From: Avena insularis
Taxonomy: Eukaryota > Streptophyta > Magnoliopsida > Poales > Poaceae
Assembly: GCA_023614405.1 (NCBI GenBank)
Contig: CM042689.1
Location: 304,335,132 to 304,399,131 of the forward strand
Reading direction: 5' to 3'
DNA length: 64,000 nt
Below the pieces are notes generated by a model. The model did not search any database. It saw only the letters and a list, made by a program, of their open reading frames with translations, and was not told the DNA's origin. The position numbers and the translations under genes are program-made. Positions 45,749 through 58,800 of the stretch are shown here, piece by piece (within the stretch, counting starts at the first letter, position 1; the number at the start of each line of letters is the position of its first letter).

Positions 45749-46255
45749 TTGTTTTGCTAAACAGCTACAAACCCGAGACAGGGAAACAATTCGGCGACTA
45801 AATCTGATTTTGTAAAGTGGAAATTACCGCTTAAATGTGAGCATGTTTCAATGAGGAAACGTCCAACGTGAGTTGTCAGCGATGGGACGATGGGTTCATG
45901 ACCGCTAACTGTCTCCCTTAGTCCCCTCCTGAAAACCCTCGATGGAACTTGCCTCGAAGATTTAGGGGCATGCCTGATATGATCTTACTTATCTTCTCCG
46001 GATTTTTTGGGAATGAACAGAAGCATTGGCTTAAAGGCCGGCATATAACTTACAATCATACGCCAACCCCATATGTCAACCTCAGCCGGTATAACTCGGT
46101 CTTGGTGAACCTGCACACAAGAAACATTATATGTTATGTCAACATAACTTTGCATGTCAGCTTGGATATGTCTCCTTATATCGGCTTAGGTATGTCGGTC
46201 TATGTTGGCCACCCTATGTCGGTCAACCTTAGTCCTGGTCAACCTTATCTTAATC
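45749..46255. other. Intergenic DNA, no supported feature
   Basis: AT-moderate sequence with several TATGTC and TATGTCGGTC phrases (46,070-46,225) but no regular period. A 115-codon plus frame (45,949-46,296) crosses into the next LTR and has no recognisable content. Confidence 0.5.
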
Positions 46256-48097
46256 TGTGGCAGAAAATAAAAAATTCCTACGTTGGAACACCCTAATGTC
46301 CAAGATATATCTATTAGTAATGCAATAACGACCAAGGTTTCGGATACATACCCTTGTAGTCCAAAAGAGGTTAACATTCCGAGGGGAACGTGGTTAAAGT
46401 AGTCATGCTCGTAGCCGACCTCAAGGTCGCAAAGCTCCTCGCAAGTCACCCCTTGCTCCATCATCATGCAGCCATCCGGCTCACGACATCCAAGGTGCCC
46501 CAAGTGTGGCCCCTCATGGTTTCGTACACATACGGTGTACGATGATGATCTCCAGCTCACCGATCCCTGCCGGGAGTGCGGAAGTAGATCTCTGGCTTGG
46601 AATCTCCGCAACGCAACGATGTGTTGCTAGTGCGTCGTCTTATGCGCGAGCAGTCCTTTCATGGGACCATACTAGCGCAAGGAGACAACTAGAGAGAGAG
46701 AGGGGAGAGTGAGGGATGAGGCGCATAGAGGAGGGAGGAGGGCTCCCAACTCATGGCCTTAGTATTGTTGTCTCCTCCAAGGGGTGCCTCTTTATAAAGG
46801 GGGTGGGGGGACAGGCTTGCCCCTCCCCCAAGGCACCAATCGGCGGCCAAGGGATGGGGCATCCCTAGGACGCCCCGAACCCTAACCGTAGCCGCCGACC
46901 AAGGAAGGATGGTGGCCCTAGGCGCCCCAAACCCTAGGCGCATGGGCCCTCCCTCTTGTGGTTTCCCTCATGGGCCCTTTTCCCTAGGAAGTTTGGCCCA
47001 TTAGTGGAATAACCTTTCAAATTAGATCTTAATATTATATTTAATATTAATTACATTAATTAATATGTAAATACATATTACAAAATCCGTTTTGAACTGA
47101 AACACCTTTCAGTTCCCCTTCAATTTCCTCTGAACAACTTCGGAACGATTTCGGTTCTCTTAATGGAACTATTCCGATTTCCTTTGTTTCTCTGAACAAT
47201 TTCGGGTCTCTCTCCGCGGAACAATTCCGGCTTTCTCTTTCTCTACTGTGATTCCAACTTACTGATGATCTCTAGCTCATCGTACCCTTATGTGTATCTC
47301 CCCACGGCTCGGGAATGGCATAAACATGATCTCTATCAATGATGAACAACAGGACCGGGATGCCCATATTGACCCCTATACATTCCACGATGACGATGTC
47401 ATTTGAAACGTAAACGTCGAGTCCAATTACCTTTGTTTCTTCAGTACGACTTGTCCAAGATCTGATCATTTGGTATCACATACCTTGTCCAATATCGTTA
47501 CCGAGAAGTACTATTTCACTTGTTACTGCGATATTACATCCTCGTGACCTAGTCACATGTTGAAACATTATAGATGTAATCTCACCAAGTCAGCCTTTTG
47601 TATCTTACCCGTCACTGGGTGAACAAATCTCAGTCTTGATTCATAGGACTCAACATGTTCCTCTGAAATACCTAACATACACCTTTATAATCACCATTTC
47701 ACTGAGTGATGTTTGATGCAGTCCAAGCAGCCTCGGGAGAAAGTGATTAATATGATCTCATGGTCTAAGGGAAAGGAGACTTCGTTTCTAACTATTCCAA
47801 CGATGAACCTCATGACTTGATCATATAGCAGTCTTTTGGGTAATGTCCATCACATCATTCACCAATGATATGACATCGTTGTCAACTAGCACTATCACCC
47901 ATGATTAGGAAACCTTGATCATCTATTGTCCAACAAACTTGTATGAATAGAGGATACTAGGGACTTCTGTTTCATATCACACTTGTATCAATGTTTCCAC
48001 TTGATACAGTTATAGCACAATATGAAACTATTACGAAATTATTGGAATTTGACAATATTAACCATTTATTATTTGCCTCTAGGGCATATTCCCTTCA
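46256..48097 (-). repeat. Copia 3' LTR
   Basis: On the minus strand it starts TGAAGGGAATATGCCCTAGAGG, a start found in abundant Triticeae copia LTRs, directly after a purine tract. The left end (TGTGGCAGAAAATAAAAAATTCC) is inferred from the usual U5 end with TTTTTTATTTTCTG and is less certain. Length would be about 1.84 kb. It includes GA-rich and GC-rich U5-like sequence (46,690-46,930). Confidence 0.7.
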
Positions 48098-50454
48098 GTC
48101 TCCCACTTGCACTAGAGTACAAATAATCTAGCTCACATTTACTAATCATAAACCATATCACATATGTGTTTATTGATCATGCATGCTCATGGGTGATCAG
48201 TATGTCTTTTACCAGATCAGTATGTCTTTTGCAAATCGTTAATGTCTTCCTAATTTTGACATTCTCTCCGTTATCTCATAACGGGTTGAAGTATTGTTTG
48301 TCGACAGAGTGAGACTTTGTTTCTATTGTTTACAATGATGGTCGATCAGTCAACTTAACTTCCACTATTGTCACGTAAACCTTTGAAACACACTTAGCAG
48401 AAGTTGAACTTCTTTAGCCAAAACTATTCTTCTATATCTATGGAAATCTTAGTGCATATAATGCAACTATGTGCCTAACTTCGGTTCTTGCCATTTAAGG
48501 ATAAGCTTAACTCTGGTTCAGTGATTACTCAGGAATCACCTCAAGACATGTTCTTCCAACCAAATCCTTGGGTCATATTACGTCGAGTATACAATATGGA
48601 AGAACCTATGACTGAGGCACAGGAGATGCAATGCATCTCGTTCTTTCTTTTAACCATAGTTGCAATACTTAGACTAACTCAATGCTTTATACAACTAAGA
48701 ACCGCTTTCTTGACTTTATTCCATTTTGAACTACTTTAGAATCTTGTCTAGGATATTCTGAACACTTTTAGAATCAAGTCCAGGAAGCATCCGACCATAA
48801 TGTTTATTAAACTTGCCAAACTATCTCGGTAGATTTCATTGTTTAATGAATTATTCAACTTCATCCATATTTACTAACTTAAATATTATAAATACTAGTC
48901 ACATAATTCATATATGTCATCCACATATTTTAGAATGATGACACGCTCCCACTCAAATATGGCATCCATATATGAGATCTGGGGATTTCACTTGGTTCCC
49001 ACTCAAAATATGGCATCCATATATGAGATCCAGGGATTTCACTTGGCTCCCACTCAAAATATGGCATCCATATATGAGATCCATGGATTTCACTTGGCTC
49101 CCACTCAAAATATGTCTCTTACATATTAAGAAATAGCCAAACCAATTAGCTCCCACTCAAATGCAAGTCCTCTCAATAATCTTGGACATTCCAAAATTCT
49201 TTGGTTATCATCAAATTGACAATTCCAGCTGTGAGTTTCCAATATCCATATATTGCTGGTGTAAATCCAATAGACTCAAGCATCGCTATATTTGTATCCA
49301 ACTCCTTTATTTTTTCCAAACATACTTTGTGACAAATCAAGCTTTATGTCTTTCCATTAAGTTTCATTTCCTTCTTATAACTTTGCAGTCATTTAGAAAT
49401 ATCAAGTAAACATCTTTACTTAATAAGATCAAGTAACATATTACTTTGCAATCTTAAATGTAACTTAATACAAGATTTTATGACTCATGGTCATTTCTCG
49501 CACTTAGGTCCATCACACTTCTTTGTAATTTGTAGGTATGTCTTGTTCAAATAACATGACAAGTGAATCAAAATATAATTTTGCAAACTTGTAGAATATA
49601 TCGTCGAATCATATTTTCTTTAGTAAAAGTATTCGCTGAAACTTTATGATCATCATCATTAGTTTCTCCTATATTTGTAGAGTTTGGTTTCACGAAACAA
49701 ATTTCGCTGCGCCACTCAACAATTAGGAGGTAAGGTCAAATACCTTGTTTTGATTTTTTACTTTCTTCCACTTGTATCTTCATCAAGACACATAAAACCT
49801 TAGGATAGCACCAGGTTTGCCCTTTTTGAAACATGAATTCATAGTTTCCTAAGAATATACTACAAAGACTTGTTTATTCACCACGATTTCGAGTTATCAA
49901 AATCTCTATAAACTCGATTATGCAATAACTCTTATGGTGTTGTTTCCACGAATATTTTAGATGTTCCTTTGTATTTCAAATGAGTGTTTGCTTATTTTGA
50001 GCTCTAACTCTAAACGATAACTATAACCCTGATAAGAGATAATATTAGACCACATGTATCTAATGCAAAATGATTATGATGTTTAGACATATCAACACCT
50101 TAAATTTGCCCAATTATCATAATTTGTGAAACATCTTTAACAAGTCCTTCTATGCCAAAAATAAAACACTTTAGTCATATCGATCAAATTGAAAAGACTT
50201 TGTGTTCCTATTAATTCCATATCCCACTTTGTTTTTGAAATCATTTGAACAATTCAAATTGTTTCAAATTTATGTTTCATTAAGTAAATACACCTATTCA
50301 CTTAAGTCCATGATGAAATAATGATTCCACTATTTGTTGAAAATGTGATACATCACTATCTATAAAATTGAACAATTTCTTCGCATATAACCATTTTACT
50401 AGAATGCGGAGCTAGAATGTGCGAAAGGGTCCCACACTTAGTTTCCATTGTATC
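48098..50454 (-). mobile_element. Non-coding internal region of the minus-strand copia-type element
   Basis: The minus strand reads AAGTGGGAGAC next to the LTR (48,098-48,108), a polypurine tract. The remaining 2.3 kb is AT-rich and has no RT, RNase H, integrase or gag motif in any frame. The element is either a non-coding derivative or has decayed. The right edge is uncertain. It contains the 51-bp repeat array listed below. Confidence 0.55.
48948..49113. repeat. 51-bp minisatellite (about 3.2 copies) with a repeated polypurine-like motif
   Basis: CCCACTCAAAATATGGCATCC recurs (first copy slightly variant) at 48,948, 48,998, 49,049 and 49,100, with a further CTCCCACTCAAATGC at about 49,150. 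Since 51 is a multiple of three, both strands stay open with 17-residue repeats; this is a consequence of the period, not evidence of a protein. On the minus strand each unit carries TTTTGAGTGGGAG, similar to the polypurine tract at 48,098. Confidence 0.9.
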
Positions 50455-50654
50455 TTAGTCCTAAAAAAACCTAAACCAATTAAAAAGTACATTGGCGAAA
50501 CCTCGTGTGGAGAAATTTAGGCGTAGACCTTCCCGGGGCCCACAAACAGGTGCTTTCGACCCCCGGAGCCCCGAAAACCCACCCAAACTTGCATGTGGAC
50601 CTAGCAAACATGCAAGTGAACCTAGGATATGTATGCAAGTGTGGTGTAAGGTGT
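50455..50654. other. Short unassigned segment
   Basis: 200 bp between two retroelement pieces with a small direct repeat around TGCATGTGGACCTAGCAAACATGCAAGTG. No gene or known element recognised. Confidence 0.4.
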
Positions 50655-51018
50655 TGTAGATATGCCCAACAGGCAATACTAAAGTAGTTATTATCATATC
50701 TTCATGTTTATGATAAATGTGTATATCCCATGCTATAATTGTGTTAACCGAAAACATTAATACTTGTTTGTTTTGTAAACATAAAAGAGTCTCTAGTAAG
50801 CCTATTGTTAAGCTATCTTGTTGATTAATAGATGATCATGGTTTCCTGATCATGGACATTAGATATTATTAATAACAAGATCATGTCATTAGGAGAATGA
50901 TATGATGGACACACTCCTATAGTTAGCATAGCATAATATCAAGTCATTTAGAGTTTGTTTCCTACAAGATTTCAAATACATACTAACCTAATCCTTCGAC
51001 CATGAGATCATGTTAATC
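50655..51018 (+). repeat. Copia LTR fragment (5' part)
   Basis: Starts TGTAGATATGCCCAACAGGC and runs through ATGATAAATGTGTATATCCC, GATGATCATGGTTTCCTGATC and CATTAGGAGAATGATATGATG. That is the start of a common Triticeae copia LTR type related to, but not the same as, the one at 46,256. It is cut off near 51,018, shortly before an Athila LTR begins. Confidence 0.65.
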
Positions 51019-51046
51019 ACCATCACCTGATGGATGCTTTGATGAC

Positions 51047-52553
51047 TGATGACCCACTAGTATAGGGGGTGTATCGCAGTACTTTAGATAAATAGGAGTG
51101 TCGATCCCAACAAGGAGAAGAAGGTGTTGACTAGTGGTATGGAGCAGGAAATCTTTGTAAATACTTAGCAAACGGATTTTTAGGGTTTTCTGATAAGGCA
51201 ATAAAACAAAGTGCAAGTAATAAAGACAACGAACAACTACAGCAAGTGGCCCAATCCTTTCTTAGCAAAGGACAAGCCAGTGGAAATACTTATAAGGACC
51301 AAACGTTCTCGAGGACACATGGGAATTCCGTCAAGTGCTTTCGCTTCAAATAGATGAATACTCTTCTTTGGTGTTGTAAGTGTTGTGTGGGTGAACCTGT
51401 GCTAATGTACCGACCTTACTTGGACTAATACATACTTGTGATTAAACCCCCTACAAGCATCTGCAACTACAGGAAAGTAATTGAGATATAAACCTAACCA
51501 TAACCTTAAACTCTAAGATCCTACACTCCCTTGTGCAAAGGTGTCCTAGAAGGAGTTCAGGTTTCTGTCACTCCGGCAACCCCACAATTAGTATCCAAAT
51601 ACACAATGCATTCCCCTAGGCCCATAAATGGTGAAGTATCATGTAGTCGACGTTCACATGACACCACTAGAAGAATAGCACCACAACTTAAATACTAAAC
51701 CATTGAATAATAACTCAACACAAATCCACCACTAACAACATGAATTCTCCCATGTCCTCAAGAACTAGACGAACTACTCACAAGACATCATATGGATCAA
51801 GATCAAGGATGATATGGTAATGTATAACAATCTGAACATAAACAATATTCCAATGGTTCCAATCACAAGCATCAACTACAATAGTAATCAACACCGGGAA
51901 AGTTTCCCTAAGAACTAATGCAAGATCCAACAAGATTGTTATAGCGGGATGGAGTGGTGATGATGGTGCTGGTGGAGATGATGGTGTGGATGATGATGAT
52001 TATGATCCCGATGAAGCCTAGCTTGATGACGGTGTTGATGGCGACGATCTCCCCTCTCCGAGAAGGAATTTACTCGGCAAAAATCTGTCTGCCGGAGAGC
52101 TCTTTCTCGGTGTTTTCCGCCCCGTAGAGGCGGCGGAAATCTTTCTATGGTCGCTCCCCTGGTGTTAGGGTTCTGAGAGGAAGATATAGGCGAGAGGACG
52201 GATTCGGAAGCCGGCCAGGTAGGCCACACCTACCCTAGGAGTGGCCCAGGGGGGACCCGCGCCTAGGGGGTGTGGCCCCCCTGTGGCCCAGCTACGCCTC
52301 CCCTTCTGGCTTCCTTCGTCTTCTGGAAAAATATAATTTTCCAATATTTTTCTAGTATTTTTCTGATCTTCACGAAATTGCATCAAAACACCTCTTTTTC
52401 CATCAGAAACCTGACTCTGGCAGTCCATCCTTCAAGAATCATCCAACATGCAAAAACAGAGGAAAAGACATAAATAACACCTCATAATAATAAATATATC
52501 AATGAATAGAGGCAAATTATGATATAGAATGGTGATGCAAATTGGACGTATCA
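51047..52553 (-). repeat. Athila-type 3' LTR
   Basis: On the minus strand it starts TGATACGTCCAATTTGCATC after a purine tract and ends GTGGGTCATCA (plus strand start TGATGACCCACTAG). Length about 1.5 kb. Landmarks such as GGCCCAATCC...AGCAAAGGACAAGCC and GTAGTCGACGTTCACATGAC are those of abundant Triticeae Athila-lineage LTRs. The frame at 51,939-52,229 is low-complexity LTR sequence. Confidence 0.8.
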
Positions 52554-55530
52554 ACTCCCCCAAGCTTAGACCTTTGCTTGTCCCCAAGCAAAAACTGGGC
52601 TCAGTAAACATGTACACAGGTTTATGGAGTGAAGTGTCGATAAAAGAATACAGACAAGAAGCATCACACTTACCATTACACAACTCATAGAAGAAAGCAA
52701 CTCACCATTATATAACTTAGTTTGCAACAAGTACATGAGTCACAATAGAGATGCATAAAGATAAATCATAATTGGAATTGGCAAACTTTGTTCTTGGTCA
52801 GAGAACAGCTGGAAAACAGTTTCACAAAAAGCTTTTTGTAGAAGTTTTATAACAGGAGCACTCTTTGCTCAAAAAGGTTTTTCAATGAAGGCTTTCAAAG
52901 TAATACTCAATAGATAAGAGTCTTGTGCAAACAAGGAAGACAAAGAACATGATTGAATAAATCACCATATGAATGCTTGCAACACAACAACTCAAATTCT
53001 TGCTGGAGATAGAGAGGAAGTAGGTTTGTGACTCAACTTGGAAATAGGAGAAAGGTCCCTTCATAGAGGGAAGCAGGGATTTCAAGTCATAAAGAGCTTC
53101 CAAAATATTATGGTACTTACTAGCTTTGAGCCCTCATTGCCCCTATCATAGGCATCTTGAGATGATTAAGGTTAAAGTGAACAAGGATGGAGTATATGCT
53201 TGACGAAATATAAGTTGGCAATCTCATGTCCCCTGAGTACAAGGGCCGCTCCTCATGCTACTCAACTTTAGTCACTGATAAGTTCTTGTCATTGTAAGTA
53301 CATGTGTATCATAAAGAACTGCCAACGGGGTACCCCTTGCACATTGTACAGGAGTTATCCCATAACCAAAATGACAAGGCAAGCAGACAATGAGCATCTC
53401 GACGATCTTTTTATTTACTATGTGCATAGATTTTTATTGAGGATGCTTTACATAATGCTCATTATGGTGGTGCTGCAAGTTTCCACCATGATTAGGCATG
53501 GCTTAGGCTAGCGGCCCAGGCGTTTCTCTAACACACATACATCACTCCATGGACTTATAAGTTCCCTCTTTATTTCACACCGTCGACATTCGCAAACAAA
53601 AGAGCATGATATCAACTGTGTACAACGTACAGGTGCAATGTTGAAAGCGTTCCCCATGACAGCACGGTTTTGCTAATTCCAACATATAGATGCAAGCATA
53701 TACAACTTCGATGACACAATGGTTCAAGTCTATTAGGGGCAAGAAAATAAGGTGTGCCATCAAGTTCGTGAGAGCTTTATTAACTAGTTTTCACATAACA
53801 AAATACTTTCTAATTCGAAAGATAGATGAAGCTTGAGAATTTGCTTGGAATAGCAATAATGCTAATAGGTAGATATGGTGGACACAAATGGCACAAGTTT
53901 TGGTTCAAAGGGATTGGATGCATGAGAAGTATGCCTTCTCAAAACAGGTTTTTGGCTAGCAAGGCTGGGTAGCAAGCAAAAGAGTTGAAAGAAACAAGCA
54001 AACATACAAGTGATAAAGTCAAACATGCAATATTCCTTGAAGACACAAAAGATCTTAAATAAAGAATAGTAAGCTTATGAGCCAACAAGAAAGAAAATAA
54101 ATGATACAAAATACCTATAGGCTTTTTCTATTTTCCTTTCAAACCTCAAAAAGTGTTGCTACTGACCAGAGCTCGGTTTGCCAAAACCAATTTAGATTTA
54201 CTTGATGCTCCCAAAGTGATGCCAATACTGATCAACAAGATCAATCATATAATAGAGATTGCAAACTAAAATAAGAAGTGCAAAAAGTAAAAGATGAAAC
54301 TTCTCATTAATATTCCATAAAGGCACTCACACCAAGGGATACATAGATCAACTAAAGGAGAGATACTTCCACATGCAAACCAACCTATAAGATAACTTCT
54401 CTACCAGAGATATGAATCCACTAAAAAGGCAAAAGATGAAAGATAATGATAGTGATACCGCAACACTCCCCCAAGCTTGGAACAAGCCAAGGGGATGCCA
54501 AACCTGATGACGAATTACTCCTTCGGTGGTGGTGGTGTTCTCTTGTCATCATAAAAGTTCCAAGGCAAAGGTTCCCCATCCAAAAAGGATGTCCTGGTTT
54601 CCGCAATCCTGAAACTAGCTGCAAAGCTTATGCGATCAAATCTAGCCTCATACTCACAGTTTTGATTTTGTATATCGTATAGTTGTGCTTGTAATTGGTT
54701 GGTGGTCTGACGGAGCGAGAAGATTTCTTTTCAGAGCTTAGCAACCTCCTCCTCGTGCTTTGTGATGAGTTCTGAACTTATCTTGTGAATAACATCCACT
54801 TCGCGTTCTGCCATCTTCTTGTACCTGAAAACTTCCTTCTCCAATGCTTCCATCATGTCTTCCAGACTGCCTTCTCCCTTAGGCCCTTGAACTTCTTTCA
54901 TCTGCACCTTCCCATCTTTGAGAATCAACTCCTTGTATGGATCCTTAACTCATACATGTACGGGTTGATGACATCTGCAAATGAATCCTCCATGGGTGAT
55001 CCAGAGGAAGACATTGTGGCTCCAAAACTGAGAATTTGCCTGACAGAAACAGATCGAAACAAAAACACGACGAGAACTTGATACAAGAACCTCGGGGAAC
55101 CCGGGGGGTTATATATTACGAATTTTCAATGCATAAGGAAGGTACCGGTATGAAAACAAGGCGGAGAGGAGCTCGGGGGGCTCACACCCCCTCTAGGCAT
55201 GGCCAGATGGGGCCCGCGCTTGGGGTGGGTTTGTCCACCCTGGTCTCCGTTTACTCCTCTGTTCCGTCTCGTAACTTTCCTTATGTAATAAAAACATCAA
55301 AACTATAAAAATATTAGGCTTTCACGAACCTTCTGTTTTCACCACTTTTACCTATTCAAAGACGAACTCTGCAGATTCTGGAGTTTGGTTTCTAATAAAT
55401 TCTTCCAGAGTCACCATTTGAATAATGTAAATGTCTTCATTGTATGAATCTCCAGAAATATAATGTTTGAGCCTTTGGCCATTCACCACCTGTGTAGTGT
55501 TGTCCTTCAAAGAAGAAATTTTGATAGCAC
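52554..55530 (-). mobile_element. Athila-type element, region between integrase and 3' LTR
   Basis: The minus-strand polypurine tract GCTTGGGGGAGT lies at 52,554-52,565. The rest is largely non-coding, about 3 kb, in the place where Athila elements sometimes carry an env-like gene. Only a short coiled-coil frame (54,731-54,928) survives. 53,045-53,560 is the part also present at 1,390-1,925. Confidence 0.7.
54731..54928 (-). pseudogene. Remnant of an Athila post-integrase open frame (coiled-coil)
   Basis: 65 codons rich in Glu and Lys with a heptad-like pattern (MMEALEKEVFRYKKMAEREV). It lies downstream of the integrase on the same strand. Too short to assign a function; I recall similar frames in other Triticeae Athila elements but cannot verify it here. 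Confidence 0.45.
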
Positions 55531-56160
55531 CTGAATGATATACTTCCTCAATAACAAAAGGTCCTTCCCATTTTGAGAGTAGTTTCCCTGCAAAAAACTG
55601 AGACGAGACCTATACAAAAGAACTTTCTCACCAACATGGAATTCTCTTTTGAGAATCCTCCTATCATGCCATCTTTTTACCTTTTCCTTAAAGAGTCTAG
55701 CATTTTCGTAAGCTTCACTTCTCCACTAATCTAAGGGACTCATATCAAGCAATCTTTTCTCACCAGCAAGTTTAAAATCTCTATTCAACCCTTTCACTGC
55801 CCAATAAGCTTTGTGTTCTAATTCTAAAGGCAAGTGACAAGCTTTCCCATAGACCATTTTGTAAGGAGACATCCCCATAGGATTTTTATAAGCAGTTCTA
55901 TAAGCCCATAAAGCGTCATTCAACTTTTTAGCCCAATTTTTCCTAGATCTATTAACAGTCTTTTGCAAGATAGATTTAATTTCCCTATTGGAGAGTTCTA
56001 CTTGCCCACTGGTTTGGGGGTGATAAGCTAAAGGAATTCTATGGTTTACATCATACTTAGCGAGATTTTTTCTAAAACCTCCATGAATAAAATGAGAGCC
56101 TCCATCGGTCATGAGATATCTAGGCACACCAAACCTAGGAAAAATAACATCCTTATGGCA
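55531..56160 (-). pseudogene. Athila integrase, C-terminal half, broken
   Basis: The frame at 56,127-55,726 encodes the second half of an integrase core ([14 protein letters not shown], then [19 protein letters not shown] with the catalytic Glu, then [20 protein letters not shown]). A TAG replaces an expected residue near 55,726 (after LDMSPLD), beyond which the homologous text continues in frame (WRSEAYENARLF). The N-terminal zinc finger, first catalytic Asp and all upstream pol are lost at about 56,160, where CACTA-type DNA begins. Confidence 0.88.
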
Positions 56161-56225
56161 TCATCATACGTGTTAAGCCGCATCGAGATGTTTGAACCTG
56201 AACCTTTTCTATTTGGCACTTGCAG

Positions 56226-56339
56226 TCGACAGAGAAGAAGCAGTTGAATCCCATGTGGGAGGTCAAGGTCCAGAAGTTCGTCCTCAACATCTCCTTCTAT
56301 GCCAGCAGAGATCGCCTCACCCGCACCTCCAAGATATAA
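56226..56339 (+). pseudogene. Captured exon of ribosomal protein L11 (uL5)
   Basis: 37 codons followed by TAA. The translation contains [20 protein letters not shown] and [11 protein letters not shown], close to the N-terminus of plant cytosolic RPL11, which binds 5S and 23S-like rRNA in the large subunit. TTTGGCACTTGCAG directly before it is a proper 3' splice site, and the fragment stops where an intron would be expected. Several substitutions (Trp in place of Arg after NPM, a changed segment after NIS) show decay. The rest of the gene is absent, so it was copied as genomic DNA. Confidence 0.85.
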
Positions 56340-58616
56340 TATGCCTATCTATTTATCTTCCTGGTCCCCTTATGAGCTCGTGTGTGAGGGATTCAGATAA
56401 AGATATGACTATATTGGTTGCAAGGTTTGGTTGATGTTCAATATCGTGTGGTCTGCTTCGCTTACAGCAATCTAGTTGCTTTAGTAGTTTGTAGAATTGC
56501 AAGTCATCAATGATCTAGCATGTCTTGCCACTGGTCTATTTGATCTGTGTAGTGCCTATCTTGTAGCCTGCTAGTAGTACATGCATCAGCTAGTGATACA
56601 AATGCATGTATTGGTTACTATATCATGTCTAAAAAGTTTGTCAATTCAACAAGTAGAAATTTGAAGTATGTAGTCAGTAGTCTGTTGGATTTTGGTACTC
56701 ACCACACCGGTGTGTGGTCTTGCAGGTTCACACCGATACCATTCTGTACAATTACTACCATAGGATGAGGTGTCCGCAGCTTTTTTTCGCTGATGGAAAG
56801 CGCTTCTTTTTTTGCGCTTCTCTTTCTGTTGGAGAAGATCTGCTCCCATACTTGAGTATGGTCCATGCATAATCTTGAGCCGATGCATTCATCCATAATC
56901 TATTTGTCAATTTCCGTATTCTTGATGTACTATTGTTTACTGGTTGCTATTTCCCTAGCCATGTCTTTTGACATTGTGAGACTAAGAGTACTGATATTTG
57001 CTATTTCCATATGTCTGAGATAGAACCGTGTGATGTACTGTTGTTTGCTATTTCCATATGTTCGATGTAGAATTATGCATGATGTACTGCTATTTTCTAT
57101 TTGCCTATCTTCTGACTCGTGTGAGAACTAACCAGAACTATGTGTTCGCTTGTACTATTGTTTTACTATTTTGTCTCGTCTTTTTTACATGCTATTGTGC
57201 TAGAACTGTAGATATTATAACTTGCTCAATCCACAAATCAATATTATAATTGACAGGTAAAAAGGTCTATACAGTTTGCAACTATAAGCACTCAATAGTA
57301 GGATATGAGACTGATATTGGTTGTATAGCTGTTGGTATATTTCGCAACTGCTTGTACTGTGATCTAAAATAATATTAATGTTGTAGCATGTGATTTTATT
57401 AGCTACTCTTATCTTGAACTGTTCACGCTGCTAGGGATAATAAATTTGCCACTTTGAGCTTTTGATTACTTCTTATTGTTTCCTGTGTTCAGAATGTCAG
57501 CTTTGTGCAAGTGTGTCAATACACTAACTTTTGTATTGTTTCTTCTTGAGTACTACTGAGGGTGACTTCTTTGTTCTGTAGACTGATCGTGAATACTTTG
57601 TTCTGCAGACATGTGATATGTATTCTGTGGTATCTTCGTCTTCTGGACGCGTATGTGCTAGTGTCGTTCTGTGTTCCCCTCTCAAGGTAAAAACAGATAT
57701 TGACATATTGGTTATATTATCTGTGAAGTGCATCATGGATCATAATGGTGGAAATGCCATGGAAATACATTACATGAATTCTAGTCACAATTGATGGAAA
57801 TGCCAGTTAAGGCAGTATGAAAACCTCATGTCTGTAGATGGTAGCAACCTTTTTATGTTTGCATGTATGCTTTAAAATGAGATTGGTGTTGATACATGTA
57901 CTGTCCTATTCGATATGTAACTGCTTCTACATCTATTTATTTTTTCTAGCCGATCTATGTTATTTTTACAAGATATTGCTTTCTTTTCCAACTAACAGCC
58001 TACTCACTTTCCTTTCTTTTACAGGATCTCCAGGATGAAGGTAGAAGAAGCAGAAGCTTCATAGTCAGCAAAGAGTTGATGCTAGTTGTAACTTCCTGGG
58101 AGTTTATGGCTAGTTGTATGTTTGTGGGTGTTTTGTACTAATAGTTCTAGTATTCTTGGGTTTTGTTAATTATGTCTGATTGTATAGTTGTATCTACATT
58201 TTACCTTTGTAGCTGTTTTGTATTCCTGGTTTATGTTTGATTGTAATATAATGAATGTGATTTGGGCCATGCTTATTGAACTATCGATTATTTAATGCTT
58301 GTACTTTAGAAATGATTCGAATGTCAGTTGGGCTCTAAAAAGGCCACGACCCAACAAAGTAGTGGACTGGAGCAGCGAGCAATACCAAAAAATGGTTGAA
58401 ATAAAAATAACTGAAAGCTAAAAAGGTCTTGACCACCAAAATAAAAGAGGCAAAATATGGGGCTTGGCCCAAGCAGCAAACGGGAATTGCTAAGAAGAAA
58501 TTAATGGACTGAATTTTGGGCTTGGCCCATGTAAACTATTGAAATGGACCGGGCTGATTCTATCCACGTAGGATCTACCATGTAGGATCTGACGTGTCTA
58601 GGCTAGGTGTCCCGTG

Positions 58617-58800
58617 ACGATATTGGATCGTCATAGAGGTTATGAAGTTGCGAGATCGTCATAGACGGTTATGACGATTTCGCAAAAATCGTCCTTATAG
58701 TTCATTTGCGACGCCCAACTTTCGACGATCTCAAAATCGTCATAGAATCGTCATAAACGGACTACTATGACGATTCTGTGACGAAAATGGAGGGTCATAT
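58617..58800. repeat. CACTA subterminal repeat array
   Basis: At least eight direct or inverted copies of TATGACGATT / ATCGTCATA within 184 bp. Such arrays bind the transposase in CACTA elements in general; binding here is inference. Confidence 0.8.

Noticed and set aside
46070..46225. Tandem array of TATGTCGGT phrases
   Set aside because: Spacing is irregular and units differ; no definable period.
48914..49129. Possible repeat protein with 17-residue units
   Set aside because: The 51-bp period keeps all frames open on both strands; it lies in non-coding retroelement DNA.
52554..55530. Envelope gene in the Athila element
   Set aside because: Only a 65-codon coiled-coil frame remains; no signal peptide or membrane segment supports env.
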